Translations under genes and position numbers: made by a program | Notes under the pieces: model-generated | Database searches by the model: none | The model's input: the letters and a program-made list of their open reading frames with translations, nothing else | Told to the model about the DNA's origin: nothing | Part shown: in pieces, positions 16,462 through 24,319 of the stretch | Layout: each line of letters opens with the position of its first letter | How positions within the stretch are numbered: position 1 is the first letter of the stretch | Source: Niveispirillum irakense DSM 11586 | GTDB lineage: Bacteria; Pseudomonadota; Alphaproteobacteria; Azospirillales; Azospirillaceae | Assembly: GCF_000429645.1 (NCBI RefSeq) | Contig: NZ_AUCG01000020.1 | Location: 372,001-436,000, forward strand | Direction of reading: 5' to 3' | DNA: 64,000 bases

Positions 16462-17442
16462 ATGAAGCTGGCAACTCTTGACCGCGGCGGACGTGACGGC
16501 AGGCTGGCCCTGATTTCCCGCGATCTGTCGCGTGCCGTGCTGGCTGATGGCATTGCCGACACGCTGCAACAGGCACTCGACCATTGGGCTGATGCCGCCC
16601 CCCGGCTGGCTTCCCTGTCGGATGCGCTGAATGCCGGCACCGCACCCAACAGTTTCCCCTTTGATCCGGCCCAGGCGCTGGCCCCGCTGCCGCGCGCCTG
16701 GCAGTGGCTGGATGGGTCGGCCTTCCATGCCCATGGGGAATTGATGGCCAAGGTGTTCAACATCACCAACCCGCAGCCGCATGATAAGCCGCTGATGTAT
16801 CAGGGCATGTCGCACCAGTTCATCGCCCCCGCCGCGCCGGTGAAGCTGCCCAGCGAGGCAGATGGTATTGATTTCGAGGGCGAATATGCCGTCATCACCG
16901 ACGATGTGCCGATGGGCACCGATGCGGCCACAGCGCGCGGGCTGATCCGGCTGGTGCTGCTGGTCAATGACTGGTCGCTGCGCACCCTGGCCCGGCCGGA
17001 AATGCTGACCGGCTTTGGCTGGGTGCAGGCCAAGCCTGCCTGTTCCGCCGCCCCCATCGCCGTCACCCCGGATGAACTGGGCGACGCCTGGAAGGATGGC
17101 CGCGTGCATCTGGATTTGCTGGTGGATTGGAATGGCCAGCGTTTCGGGGCGGCCAATGGCGGGGCCATGGGCTTCTGCTTTGGCGAACTGATTGCGCATG
17201 CCGCCCGCACCCGCAGCCTGTGCGCCGGCACCATTGTCGGTTCCGGCACCGTGTCGAACGAGAATTTCCGCGAGGTCGGGTCAAGCTGCATTGCTGAGCG
17301 GCGGGGCATTGAAATCGTTGATGAAGGGACTGCCCGCACCGGTTTCATCCGCTTCGGCGACCGGGTGCGCATGGAGGTGCTGAAAGACGGGCAAAGCGTC
17401 TTCGGCGCCATTGATCAGGAAATCGTGAAATCCGGCCGCTGA
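16462..17442 (+). CDS. Fumarylacetoacetate hydrolase-fold protein
   Basis: A 326-residue protein with the FAH C-terminal fold. It has MYQGMSHQF near residue 113, the metal-binding IDFEGEYAVITDDVP segment, LVNDWSLR, FGWVQAKPACSAAP and GTIVGSGTVSNENF (usual form GTISGPE). The family cleaves C-C bonds of 1,3-diketo or acylpyruvate acids, or decarboxylates and hydrates meta-cleavage products. It lies 33 bp before an extradiol dioxygenase and next to an alpha/beta hydrolase, which supports a role in processing ring-fission products. Confidence 0.82.
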   Translation: MKLATLDRGGRDGRLALISRDLSRAVLADGIADTLQQALDHWADAAPRLASLSDALNAGTAPNSFPFDPAQALAPLPRAWQWLDGSAFHAHGELMAKVFNITNPQPHDKPLMYQGMSHQFIAPAAPVKLPSEADGIDFEGEYAVITDDVPMGTDAATARGLIRLVLLVNDWSLRTLARPEMLTGFGWVQAKPACSAAPIAVTPDELGDAWKDGRVHLDLLVDWNGQRFGAANGGAMGFCFGELIAHAARTRSLCAGTIVGSGTVSNENFREVGSSCIAERRGIEIVDEGTARTGFIRFGDRVRMEVLKDGQSVFGAIDQEIVKSGR

Positions 17443-17475
17443 GACAGACGGCAGAGAATCCAAGGGAGTGCTCCC

Positions 17476-18378
17476 ATGACCCGCGTTACTGATATCCGCT
17501 ATGTTGGCTATGCCGTTACCGATCTTGAGGCTGAGCGCGCTTTTTACCGGGATAAGTGGGGCCTGCGTGAAGTGGCGGATAAGGATGGCCTGGTCTATTT
17601 CGCCACCGAAGGCCATCCGGAACTGTATGTGGTGCGGCTGCGCCCGGCGGATGTCGCCCGCATCGATGTGATCGCGCTGGCCGCTGACAGCAACGCCGAT
17701 GTGGACGCGCTGCATGACAAGGTGGTCGCCGCTGGTTGCCGCATCATCTTTGCCCCGCGCGCGCTGACCTCCTTCGGCGGCGGCTATGGTTTCCGCTTCT
17801 TCGGCAAGGATGGCATGACGTTCGAAGTGTCTGCCGGGGTGGAGCGGGGGCCGTCGCGGCCCGTCGCTGCCAAGGAAGCGCTGCCGGAAAAGATCAGCCA
17901 CATCGTGCTGCATTCGCCCGATCACAAGGGCATGGTGGCTTTCTTCTGTGATGTGCTGGGCTTCCGCGTGTCGGACTGGCTGGGCGATTTCATGTGCTTC
18001 CTGCGCTGCAATGAATGGCACCACCGCATCGCCATCCTGCCCGGCCCGCCCTGCCTGAACCATGTTGCCTATGACATGGCCGATATGGATGCCATGATGC
18101 GCGGCGTCGGCAAGCTGAAGCGCAAGCAAGTGGATCTGCGCTGGGGCCCCGGTCGCCACACGGCCGGCAACAACACCTTCAGCTATTTCACCACCCCGGC
18201 CGGTTTTGCCGTGGAATATACCGCCGAGCTGGAACGGGTGGATGAGGCGACCTGGGTCGCCACCGTGCATGTGCCCAGCCCGGATGTGATGGACCAGTGG
18301 GGGGCCGGCAGCGGTGGCCCGCAGACCATGCCGCACCCGGCCCCGGATGCCGGCCTGTTCCAGGCGGTGGAGGTCTGA
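17476..18378 (+). CDS. VOC-family extradiol ring-cleavage dioxygenase
   Basis: A 300-residue type I extradiol dioxygenase with two vicinal-oxygen-chelate modules (about 6-120 and 139-250). Probable iron ligands are H142 (ISHIVLHS), H196 (CLNHVAYD) and E247 (FAVEYTAEL), which match the 2-His-1-Glu pattern of BphC-like enzymes. The family opens catechol rings next to the diol. GGGAG precedes ATG 17476. Downstream by 3 bp is an alpha/beta hydrolase of the kind that cuts the ring-fission product. An analogous gene set exists in the Herbaspirillum naringenin (fde) pathway; the natural substrate here is not proven. Confidence 0.85.
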   Translation: MTRVTDIRYVGYAVTDLEAERAFYRDKWGLREVADKDGLVYFATEGHPELYVVRLRPADVARIDVIALAADSNADVDALHDKVVAAGCRIIFAPRALTSFGGGYGFRFFGKDGMTFEVSAGVERGPSRPVAAKEALPEKISHIVLHSPDHKGMVAFFCDVLGFRVSDWLGDFMCFLRCNEWHHRIAILPGPPCLNHVAYDMADMDAMMRGVGKLKRKQVDLRWGPGRHTAGNNTFSYFTTPAGFAVEYTAELERVDEATWVATVHVPSPDVMDQWGAGSGGPQTMPHPAPDAGLFQAVEV

Positions 18379-18381
18379 GCC

Positions 18382-19545
18382 ATGGCGTTGTTCCAGTATT
18401 TCCCCAATAATTACATCTGGAATCTCTCGGTCAATATCGCGCTGGAAAGCGGTGGCCGCATCGGGGAGATTGAGGATATGTGCCGCCCGCTGCTGGACGC
18501 GGCGGCGCGTGGTGAGGATGCCGGCACCGGTGCTTTCCTGGCGCAATGGGTTGCCATGGCCGACAAGCTGGTCGGGCTGGCGGAAGAAGACGAGGCGCGG
18601 GGCCGCGCCTTTTCTGCCGGGGCCAAGCTGCAACGCGCCTCGCTCTATTACATCACCGCCGAGCGGATGCAGGGCCATGGCCATCCCGGCCGGGCGGAGA
18701 CCTTTGCCAAGGGCCAGAACGCCTTCCGTAAAGGCACAGGCTTGGCGCGGGAAAACTGCACCCGGGTGGAAATCCCCTTTGGCGACAGCTTCATCCCGGC
18801 CTTGTTCACGCACGCCGAAGGCGTGGAGGGCCCGGCCCCCTGCGTGCTGTATGTCAATGGTCTGGACAGCTGCAAGGAGCTGCTGTTCTGGTCCTGGCTG
18901 CCGCACGCGCTGGCCAAGCGCGGCATTTCCACGCTCTGCATCGACCAGCCGGGCACCGGCGAAGCGCTGCGCGCCAACAACCTGTACGCCACGCATGAAA
19001 CCGAACGCTGGGCCACGCCCGTGTTCGATTATCTGGCCGCCCGGCCCGATGTGATTGCCGACAGGATCGGCATGGTCGGCATTTCGCTGGGGGGCTATTT
19101 CACCCCGCGCGCCGTGGCGTTTGAACCGCGCTTTGCCAGCGGCGCCGTCTGGGGTGCCAACCATGATTGGCGCGAAGTGCAGCAAAAGCGCCTGAAGCGG
19201 GAAGGCGAAAACCCGGTGCCGCATTATTGGGGCCATGTGCGCTGGGTGTTTGGCGCCCAGGATATGGATGATTTCCTCGCCAAGGCGGAAGGGATGCATC
19301 TGAATGGCGTGCTGGACCGGATCAAGGTGCCGTTCCTGGTGACCCATGGCGCCAAGGACCGGCAGATCGCGCTTGATTACGCCCACCAGACCTATGACCA
19401 GCTGGTGAATTCCCCCCGGCGTGAGCTGAAAATCTTCACCGAGCGTGAAGGCGGGGTGGAGCATGTCGGCGCGGACAATATGTCGTTCGGCCGTGACTAC
19501 ATCGCCGACTGGTTCGCCGACACGCTGGGGGGACGGCTGGGGTAA
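18382..19545 (+). CDS. Alpha/beta hydrolase, C-C hydrolase-like with N-terminal helical domain
   Basis: A 387-residue protein. Residues 1-125 are helical (a cap domain as in 2,6-dihydroxypseudooxynicotine hydrolase and FrsA relatives) and the rest is an alpha/beta hydrolase with S235 in VGISLGGYF, an oxyanion region at VLYVNGLDS, an acid near THGAKDRQ and a histidine in GGVEHVG. Members of this branch break C-C bonds of phenyl diketones. Its position 3 bp after the extradiol dioxygenase makes hydrolysis of a ring-cleavage product likely. A terminator overlaps its stop codon. Confidence 0.8.
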   Translation: MALFQYFPNNYIWNLSVNIALESGGRIGEIEDMCRPLLDAAARGEDAGTGAFLAQWVAMADKLVGLAEEDEARGRAFSAGAKLQRASLYYITAERMQGHGHPGRAETFAKGQNAFRKGTGLARENCTRVEIPFGDSFIPALFTHAEGVEGPAPCVLYVNGLDSCKELLFWSWLPHALAKRGISTLCIDQPGTGEALRANNLYATHETERWATPVFDYLAARPDVIADRIGMVGISLGGYFTPRAVAFEPRFASGAVWGANHDWREVQQKRLKREGENPVPHYWGHVRWVFGAQDMDDFLAKAEGMHLNGVLDRIKVPFLVTHGAKDRQIALDYAHQTYDQLVNSPRRELKIFTEREGGVEHVGADNMSFGRDYIADWFADTLGGRLG

Positions 19546-19570
19546 GGGGGGCCGCCCTTACCCCCTTTTT
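19540..19570 (+). terminator. Rho-independent terminator at the end of the monooxygenase-to-hydrolase run
   Basis: GGGTAAGGG (19540-19548) pairs with CCCTTACCC (19555-19563), and TTTTT follows at 19566. The left arm contains the TAA stop of the hydrolase, so termination is built into the end of the coding sequence. It closes the co-directional block 12053-19545. Confidence 0.7.
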
Positions 19571-19623
19571 CCCTTACCCTGCGTGGTTGGCGTGGGCACT
19601 CCATCCTTCCCCATCACTGCGTT

Positions 19624-19714
19624 GCCTCCCCCTTGATGAGCGGGGGTCCAGGGGCCAAGGGCGCTGAAGCGTTGGTTCTTATGGCCCCTGGATCCCCGCT
19701 TGCGCGGGGAAGGC
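19624..19714. repeat. GC-rich inverted repeat, family B copy 3
   Basis: The arm pair carries GAGCGGGGGTCCAGGGGCCA on the left and GGCCCCTGGATCCCCGCTTG on the right, about 30 bp apart. The left arm is degenerate (CTTGATGAGCGG in place of CGCGAAAGCGG), so this copy folds less well than the others. It occupies the gap between the hydrolase and the ferredoxin gene. Confidence 0.75.
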
Positions 19715-19790
19715 AGGTAGAAATTGGGGGAGATGTTGTGCCCGCGGCGCTTTGCATGGTCACACCGCAAACCCGGCCATGGAAGCCCCC

Positions 19791-20090
19791 ATGCCCAGCC
19801 TGACCATCCTCTCCGAAACCGGCCCGCCGCAAACCCTGGCCCTGGCCCCCGGCCAGAATTTGCTCCAGGCCATCGCTCCCGCCGGTCGTGACAGCATCAC
19901 GGCGCTGTGCGGGGGTGGTTGTATTTGTGGTACCTGCAGGGTGCGGGTGGTGGATGGCGATCCCGGCCCGATGGGGGAGCGGGAGGCGCAGTTGCGGCGC
20001 CAGCTTGCCATCACCGACCCTGCCATCCGGCTGGCCTGCCAGACCCACCCGCCAGGCCCGCTGTCTGTCGCCATCATCAAACCAAGGTGA
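19791..20090 (+). CDS. 2Fe-2S ferredoxin (putidaredoxin/adrenodoxin type)
   Basis: A 99-residue ferredoxin. The cluster motif is C-x5-C-x2-C (in LCGGGCICGTCRV) with the fourth cysteine in LACQTH about 34 residues later, the spacing of bacterial hydroxylase ferredoxins. It would pass electrons to an oxygenase, yet no P450, Rieske oxygenase or ferredoxin reductase is in the window. ATG 19791 is taken as start; an in-frame ATG at 19779 is possible. It is joined to the cyclase gene downstream. Confidence 0.82.
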   Translation: MPSLTILSETGPPQTLALAPGQNLLQAIAPAGRDSITALCGGGCICGTCRVRVVDGDPGPMGEREAQLRRQLAITDPAIRLACQTHPPGPLSVAIIKPR

Positions 20091-20095
20091 AACCC

Positions 20096-20869
20096 GTGCC
20101 CCGTATCATCGATCTTTCCGTGCATCTGGAAAATGACGTGCCGGCGGACCCGCCTTTCATGCGGCCGAAGATCCGCTATGCCAGCCATGCCGAAGGGGCG
20201 GCGGAATATTGCCAGATGTTCCCCGGCCTGACGGTCGACCAGCTGCCCGATGGTGAAGGCCCGGCGGCGGAATGGGTGGAACTGACCACCCATAACGGCA
20301 CCCATATGGATGCGCCCTGGCATTACCATTCCACGATGGATGGCGGCAAACGCGCCATCACCATCGATGAGGTACCGCTGGACTGGTGTTTCCGCCCCGG
20401 TGTGAAGCTGGATTTCCGCCACCTGCCCGACGGCCATGTCGTCACGGCGGCAGAGGTGGAGGCCGAACTGGCCCGCATCGGCCATGTGCTGCAACCGCTG
20501 GATATCGTGCTGGTGAACACGGCGGCCGGTGCCGCCTATGGCCAGCCGAATTTCCTGGCCAAGGGCTGCGGCATGGGACGGGAAGCGACGCTGTATCTGG
20601 TGGAGCGCGGCGTGCGCGTCACCGGGATTGATGGCTGGAGCTGGGATGCACCCTTCCCCTTTACGGCGGCCAAGTTCAAGGAAACCGGCGATGCGTCGCT
20701 GATCTGGGAAGGCCATTATGTCGGTAAGGATGTCGGCTATTGCCACATGGAAAAGCTGACCAACCTGGAAAGCCTGCCGCCGCACGGCTTCACCGTCGCC
20801 TGCTTCCCGGTGAAGGTACGGGCGGCCAGCGCTGGCTGGACCCGCGCCGTGGCCATCATGCCGGATTGA
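20096..20869 (+). CDS. Cyclase-family (kynurenine formamidase-like) metal hydrolase
   Basis: A 257-residue protein of the cyclase/KynB superfamily. The metal motif is HNGTHMDAPWHYHS. IIDLSVHLENDVP at the start and GIDGWSWDAPF further on are family marks. Members hydrolyse amides, lactones or cyclic diketones. GTG 20096 is preferred, with AAGGTG 6 bp upstream; GTG 20087, which overlaps the ferredoxin stop, is possible and only adds three residues. In this setting it may open a lactone or hydrolyse a late ring-fission intermediate. Confidence 0.8.
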   Translation: MPRIIDLSVHLENDVPADPPFMRPKIRYASHAEGAAEYCQMFPGLTVDQLPDGEGPAAEWVELTTHNGTHMDAPWHYHSTMDGGKRAITIDEVPLDWCFRPGVKLDFRHLPDGHVVTAAEVEAELARIGHVLQPLDIVLVNTAAGAAYGQPNFLAKGCGMGREATLYLVERGVRVTGIDGWSWDAPFPFTAAKFKETGDASLIWEGHYVGKDVGYCHMEKLTNLESLPPHGFTVACFPVKVRAASAGWTRAVAIMPD

Positions 20870-20886
20870 TCGGGGGCACCAATCAC

Positions 20887-21083
20887 CCCATCATCCCAGT
20901 GACAAGCCCATAGGCGCGAAGTTAAGGGTTCGCACCTTCCCTGCCTCCCCCGCGAAAGCGGGGGTCCAGGGGCCACAAGAACCACGCTTGAGCGCCCTTG
21001 GCCCCTGGATCCCCGCTTTCGCGGGGAAAGCACTTCAGTGCGAGAGGTTAACTTAGTACCTATGGGTTTGCGCCGGGATAACG
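20887..21083. repeat. Composite ~197-bp nested inverted-repeat element, copy 2
   Basis: The inner hairpin is almost identical to copy 1 at 3095-3288, including CCACGCTTGAGCGCC in the loop. The outer arms hold CCCATAGGCGCGAAGTTAA on the left and TTAACTTAGTACCTATGGG on the right. It is the last GC-rich repeat of the window; none is seen in the remaining 43 kb. It fills the space between the convergent cyclase and DenD-like genes. Confidence 0.8.
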
Positions 21084-21120
21084 GGAAAGGGTTGGGATAT
21101 TGTAAATTCTTCTCCCCCCA

Positions 21121-22035
21121 TCACCCCACCGCCGCCGTGATCAGCCCCGCCACGTCGCCATCATCGCGGAACCCCGCCGCACGGGCGGCGGTGGCGATCA
21201 GGGGCGGCTGGCGGGCGAATTTGGCCTCCACCACCGGGTCGGGGGCATAGGTCACATCAAAGGCGCCGAACCGGTCGGTCAGGGCTGCCACCAGTTCGCC
21301 TAAGGTCAGGCGCAGCACCGGCGGCAGCCAGACGCGGCCCTGGCCGGGCAGGGCGGCGGCGTGCAGCAGCGCATCCACGGAAGCCTTAACCGACATCCAC
21401 CAGCACACACCCTGTTCGGAGACGGGCAAGCACACCGGGCGATGGTCGCGTGCCGCCCACATCACCTCGCTCATGAAGGCGGAGATCAGGCCCGATGGGG
21501 CAGGGGGGCGGGCGACGATGCCGGGCAGGCGCAGGCTGCTGCCATCAATGAAGCCGCGCCGGCTGTAATCCGTCACCAGCAGCTCGCCGACCAGCTTCTG
21601 CATCCCATAGGACAGGCCGGGCCGGGCGGGCGTGGCATCATCCACCTGATCGGGCAGCGGGTCGCCATAAACGGCGACCGAACTGGCAAAGACCAGCCGG
21701 GCCGGGCTTTGCTGCCGGCGCAGCGCATCCAGCAGCCCCAGCGTGCCGCCCAGATTAGCCGCCATGCCCAGATCGAAATCCCGCTCCGCCAGCCCGCCGG
21801 GCACGGAGGCCAGATGGAAAACCAGATCGGCCCCGCCATTGGCCAGTGCATCGGCCCAGATGCCGGTATCAGCAATGTCACCGGCCAGGGCGGTCACGCG
21901 CGGATCATCGGGCAGGGCGCTGAACTGCCGGTCCACCAAGGTCAGGCGGGTGAAGGCGGGCCCCGCACCGGCCAGCAAACGGCTGACAAGGGCGGCGCCG
22001 ACGAAACCGCCGGCACCGGTGATCAGAATATGCAT
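21121..22035 (-). CDS. NAD-dependent epimerase/dehydratase (DenD-like, extended SDR)
   Basis: A 304-residue extended SDR with the nucleotide motif ITGAGGFVGAALVSRL at the N-terminus, HLASVPGG, the catalytic Ser in FASSVAVYGD and the Tyr/Lys pair in LSYGMQKLVGELL. WWMSVKASVDALLHA near residue 215 resembles D-erythronate dehydrogenase (DenD) and UronD-type sugar-acid dehydrogenases. It lies 18 bp downstream of an SDR gene on the same strand and probably oxidises a sugar acid or polyol. A GalE-type epimerase role is less likely because of its length and C-terminus. Confidence 0.75.
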   Translation of the reverse strand: MHILITGAGGFVGAALVSRLLAGAGPAFTRLTLVDRQFSALPDDPRVTALAGDIADTGIWADALANGGADLVFHLASVPGGLAERDFDLGMAANLGGTLGLLDALRRQQSPARLVFASSVAVYGDPLPDQVDDATPARPGLSYGMQKLVGELLVTDYSRRGFIDGSSLRLPGIVARPPAPSGLISAFMSEVMWAARDHRPVCLPVSEQGVCWWMSVKASVDALLHAAALPGQGRVWLPPVLRLTLGELVAALTDRFGAFDVTYAPDPVVEAKFARQPPLIATAARAAGFRDDGDVAGLITAAVG

Positions 22036-22053
22036 GGCGTTTCCCCAGATTTT

Positions 22054-22839
22054 TCAATTGCCGTCGGTGATCAGCGTGCCGCCATCCACGACGATATTTT
22101 GCCCGGTGATGAAGCCGCCGGCCGCACTGGCCAGCATCACCGCTACCCCCGCCACCTCCGTCACTTCACCCGGTCGGCGCAGGGGTGTCATGGCCATGCG
22201 CCGTTCCATGAAGGTTTTGTTTGCCAGCAGGTCGCGCGCCAGATCGGTGCGGATGAAACCGGGGGAGATGGCATTGACCCGGATGTTGGACGGCCCCCAC
22301 TCCACGGCCAGATTGCGCGCCAACTGGGCATTGGCAGCCTTGGACAGGGCATAGAGGCCCAGCGCCTTATTCCCCCGCAGGCCGGCGATGGAGGACATGA
22401 TGATCATGCTGCCGCCACCGGTCGTCGCCATGCCGGGCAGGACCAGGCCGGCCAGCCACAGCACGCTTTGCAGATTGATCGTCATTGTCGCCTGCCAGTC
22501 AGCGTCACTGGCCGTCGTGATGGGGCCGGCATGGGGCGCCACGCCGGCATTGCAGACCAGGATATCCAGCGGCCCGGTCGCCGTTATCCGATCCACCAGG
22601 CCGGCCAGCCCTGCGCGATCCGTGACATCGCAAGCAATGGCATGCACAGCCATTCCCTGTGCCTGCAAGTCCGCTGCTGCTGTTTGGCATCCTGGTCCAT
22701 CCTCACTGCAAATCCAGACCGTGGCGCCATGGCTGGCCAAAGCCGTGGCAATGGCCAAACCCAGCCCGCGCTGTCCGCCTGTGACCAGGGCTTGACGACC
22801 GGACAGGTCGAACAGGCGGCCATAATCGGTCACGTCCAT
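22054..22839 (-). CDS. Short-chain dehydrogenase/reductase
   Basis: A 261-residue classical SDR. It has TGGQRGLGLAIA (cofactor), CNAGVAPHAG (NAG motif), SSIAGLRGNKALGLYALSKAA (catalytic Ser, Tyr, Lys) given here in two parts as SSIAGLRG and GLYALSKAA, and SPGFIRTDLA. The start at ATG 22839 has AAGGA upstream. The promoter region shared with the NodD-like gene contains a 43-bp box oriented toward this gene, so it is probably controlled by that regulator. The substrate is likely a sugar or polyol (gluconate 5-dehydrogenase-like), but this is not certain. Confidence 0.82.
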   Translation of the reverse strand: MDVTDYGRLFDLSGRQALVTGGQRGLGLAIATALASHGATVWICSEDGPGCQTAAADLQAQGMAVHAIACDVTDRAGLAGLVDRITATGPLDILVCNAGVAPHAGPITTASDADWQATMTINLQSVLWLAGLVLPGMATTGGGSMIIMSSIAGLRGNKALGLYALSKAANAQLARNLAVEWGPSNIRVNAISPGFIRTDLARDLLANKTFMERRMAMTPLRRPGEVTEVAGVAVMLASAAGGFITGQNIVVDGGTLITDGN

Positions 22840-22901
22840 GGGCTGTCCTTGGCAGGGGGGAGGCGATGGGATGACGATAGGGGCTGTACGTCCATCACTG
22901 A

Positions 22902-22944
22902 AATCGTATTTACTAAACCAAACTATCGGCATGACCGATGGATG
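22902..22944 (-). promoter_or_regulatory. Nod-box-like LysR site, box 1
   Basis: Read on the minus strand, this 43-bp block starts CATCCATCG and ends GTAAATACGATT. It matches the block at 23984-24026 in 31 of 43 positions with no gap. An ATC-N9-GAT palindrome, the core recognised by NodD-type LysR proteins, is at 22925-22939. It points at the SDR/DenD-like operon and ends 12 bp before the LysR start codon, so it could serve both activation and autoregulation. Confidence 0.65.
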
Positions 22945-22956
22945 GGAGGATAAATA

Positions 22957-23868
22957 ATGCGGTTCCAGAAACTGGACCTGAACCTGCTGGTGGTACTGGA
23001 TGTGCTGCTGGAAGAACGCAGTGTGTCGCGCGCGGCCAACCGGCTGAACCTCAGCCAGTCAGCCGTATCGGGCAATCTGGCCCGGCTGCGCGAATTTTTT
23101 GATGATGATCTGTTGTCCCAGATCGGCCGCGCCATGGTGCCCACGCCGCTGGCCGAAAGCCTGGCGGAACCGGTGCGGGACATCCTGATGCAAATTCAGT
23201 CCACCATCGAAGCGAAACCCAGTTTCGATCCGGCCAGCGCTACCCGCGTCATCCGGCTGCACGCGTCCGATTATGTGACGGAGGTGCTGCTGGCCCGTAC
23301 CATCGCCAAGGCCCACGCCCTGGCGCCCGGCATCCGGGTGGAGATTGATTTCATGGATGACATGGTTCTGGACCGGCTGGGGCGCGGGCAGGTGGATTTT
23401 TTGGTGACGCCGGACAATTTCACCCATCCTGACCATCCGAAGGAGAAGCTGTTCACCGACGAACATGTCGTTGTTGCCTGGGATGGCAACCGGCAGGTGG
23501 GCGAGGCGATCAGCTTCGAGCAATATATGGCGATGGACCATGTGCAGGTGCGGTTCGGCATGAAACGCTCCCCGTCTTTCGACCAATGGTTCATGGAGCG
23601 CTTCGGCTATGCCCGCAAGGCGGCGGTCTTCGTGCCGGATTTCACCACAGTGCCGGCCATGCTGGTGGGTACCGACCTGTTGGCCACCATGCATGCCCGG
23701 CTGGCAAAGCAATATGTCCAGCGCCTGCCGCTGCGCATATTGCCGTTACCGATCGAATTTCCGATTTTGACGGAAATGATCCAGTGGCACCGGCATTTCC
23801 AGCGCGACCCGGCCCTGCTCTGGTTCCGCCAATTGCTGCGGGAATGTGTGGCGGAACAGGATTTATGA
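22957..23868 (+). CDS. LysR-type regulator, NodD-like
   Basis: A 303-residue LysR regulator. The N-terminus LDLNLLVVLDVLLEERSVSR followed by AANRLNLSQSAVSGNLARLR and VPTPLAESLAEPVRDIL is strongly NodD-like, including the PTPxAExLxxPV segment. NodD proteins are activated by flavonoids, and NodD-like paralogues control aromatic catabolism in non-nodulating alphaproteobacteria. GGGAGG precedes ATG 22957. It is divergent from an SDR operon and upstream of a TonB receptor; each has a copy of the same 43-bp box. The inducer is unknown, but a polyphenol is a reasonable guess. Confidence 0.85.
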   Translation: MRFQKLDLNLLVVLDVLLEERSVSRAANRLNLSQSAVSGNLARLREFFDDDLLSQIGRAMVPTPLAESLAEPVRDILMQIQSTIEAKPSFDPASATRVIRLHASDYVTEVLLARTIAKAHALAPGIRVEIDFMDDMVLDRLGRGQVDFLVTPDNFTHPDHPKEKLFTDEHVVVAWDGNRQVGEAISFEQYMAMDHVQVRFGMKRSPSFDQWFMERFGYARKAAVFVPDFTTVPAMLVGTDLLATMHARLAKQYVQRLPLRILPLPIEFPILTEMIQWHRHFQRDPALLWFRQLLRECVAEQDL

Positions 23869-23983
23869 GAATGGGCGCGTAACCGCGCAATCGGCCCATC
23901 CTGGCGCGTTTATCAGAACAAGAAGCTGATCAGCGGACGGCCTGTATCGCAGATAATAGCGAAAATGCGTGAGAATGCTGTGT

Positions 23984-24026
23984 CATCCATCGCCTCGACT
24001 GATAGATCGGATCGGTAAATACGATT
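23984..24026 (+). promoter_or_regulatory. Nod-box-like LysR site, box 2
   Basis: The second 43-bp block reads in the plus direction toward the TonB receptor gene, about 290 bp before its start. Its ATC-N9-GAT core is at 23989-24003. The 451-bp gap between the LysR and TonB genes contains this box, a long leader after it, and no supported ORF. Confidence 0.65.
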
Positions 24027-24319
24027 ACGCCGATGTTACGCCCGCTGATATGGTTTTCCCTGCAAATGACCAGACCGGCCAACAAAGGCCGGCGGCGGGG
24101 AGGATGACCGGTATGTACCCGGAGATACGGGCGGCCCTTGGCCCCCCGATGGGCAATCCATGACCAAAGGCTGCAAGGCTGGGGCTGTTCCCCGCTTGCT
24201 GGCACCCGGCCATAATTGCCCGCTGATCCCCACCGGCTGCAACGAAAACAATCCGGCATCACGTCCGGAAACAGCCCTGCTTTGTCCAATGGCGGGGCGG
24301 CCCCAGGAGGAGACGAAAT

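Noticed and set aside
17281-19464. A 727-codon minus-strand frame opposite the dioxygenase and hydrolase genes
   Set aside because: It spans three genuine plus-strand genes and shows shadow-like composition.
462-21083. CRISPR array, considered because of repeated GC-rich palindromes
   Set aside because: Copies are hundreds to thousands of bases apart with no regular spacers and no cas genes; they are REP-like inverted repeats.
22902-24026. True nodulation control region
   Set aside because: No nod genes are present; the boxes only partly match the rhizobial nod box, so the circuit is taken to be catabolic.
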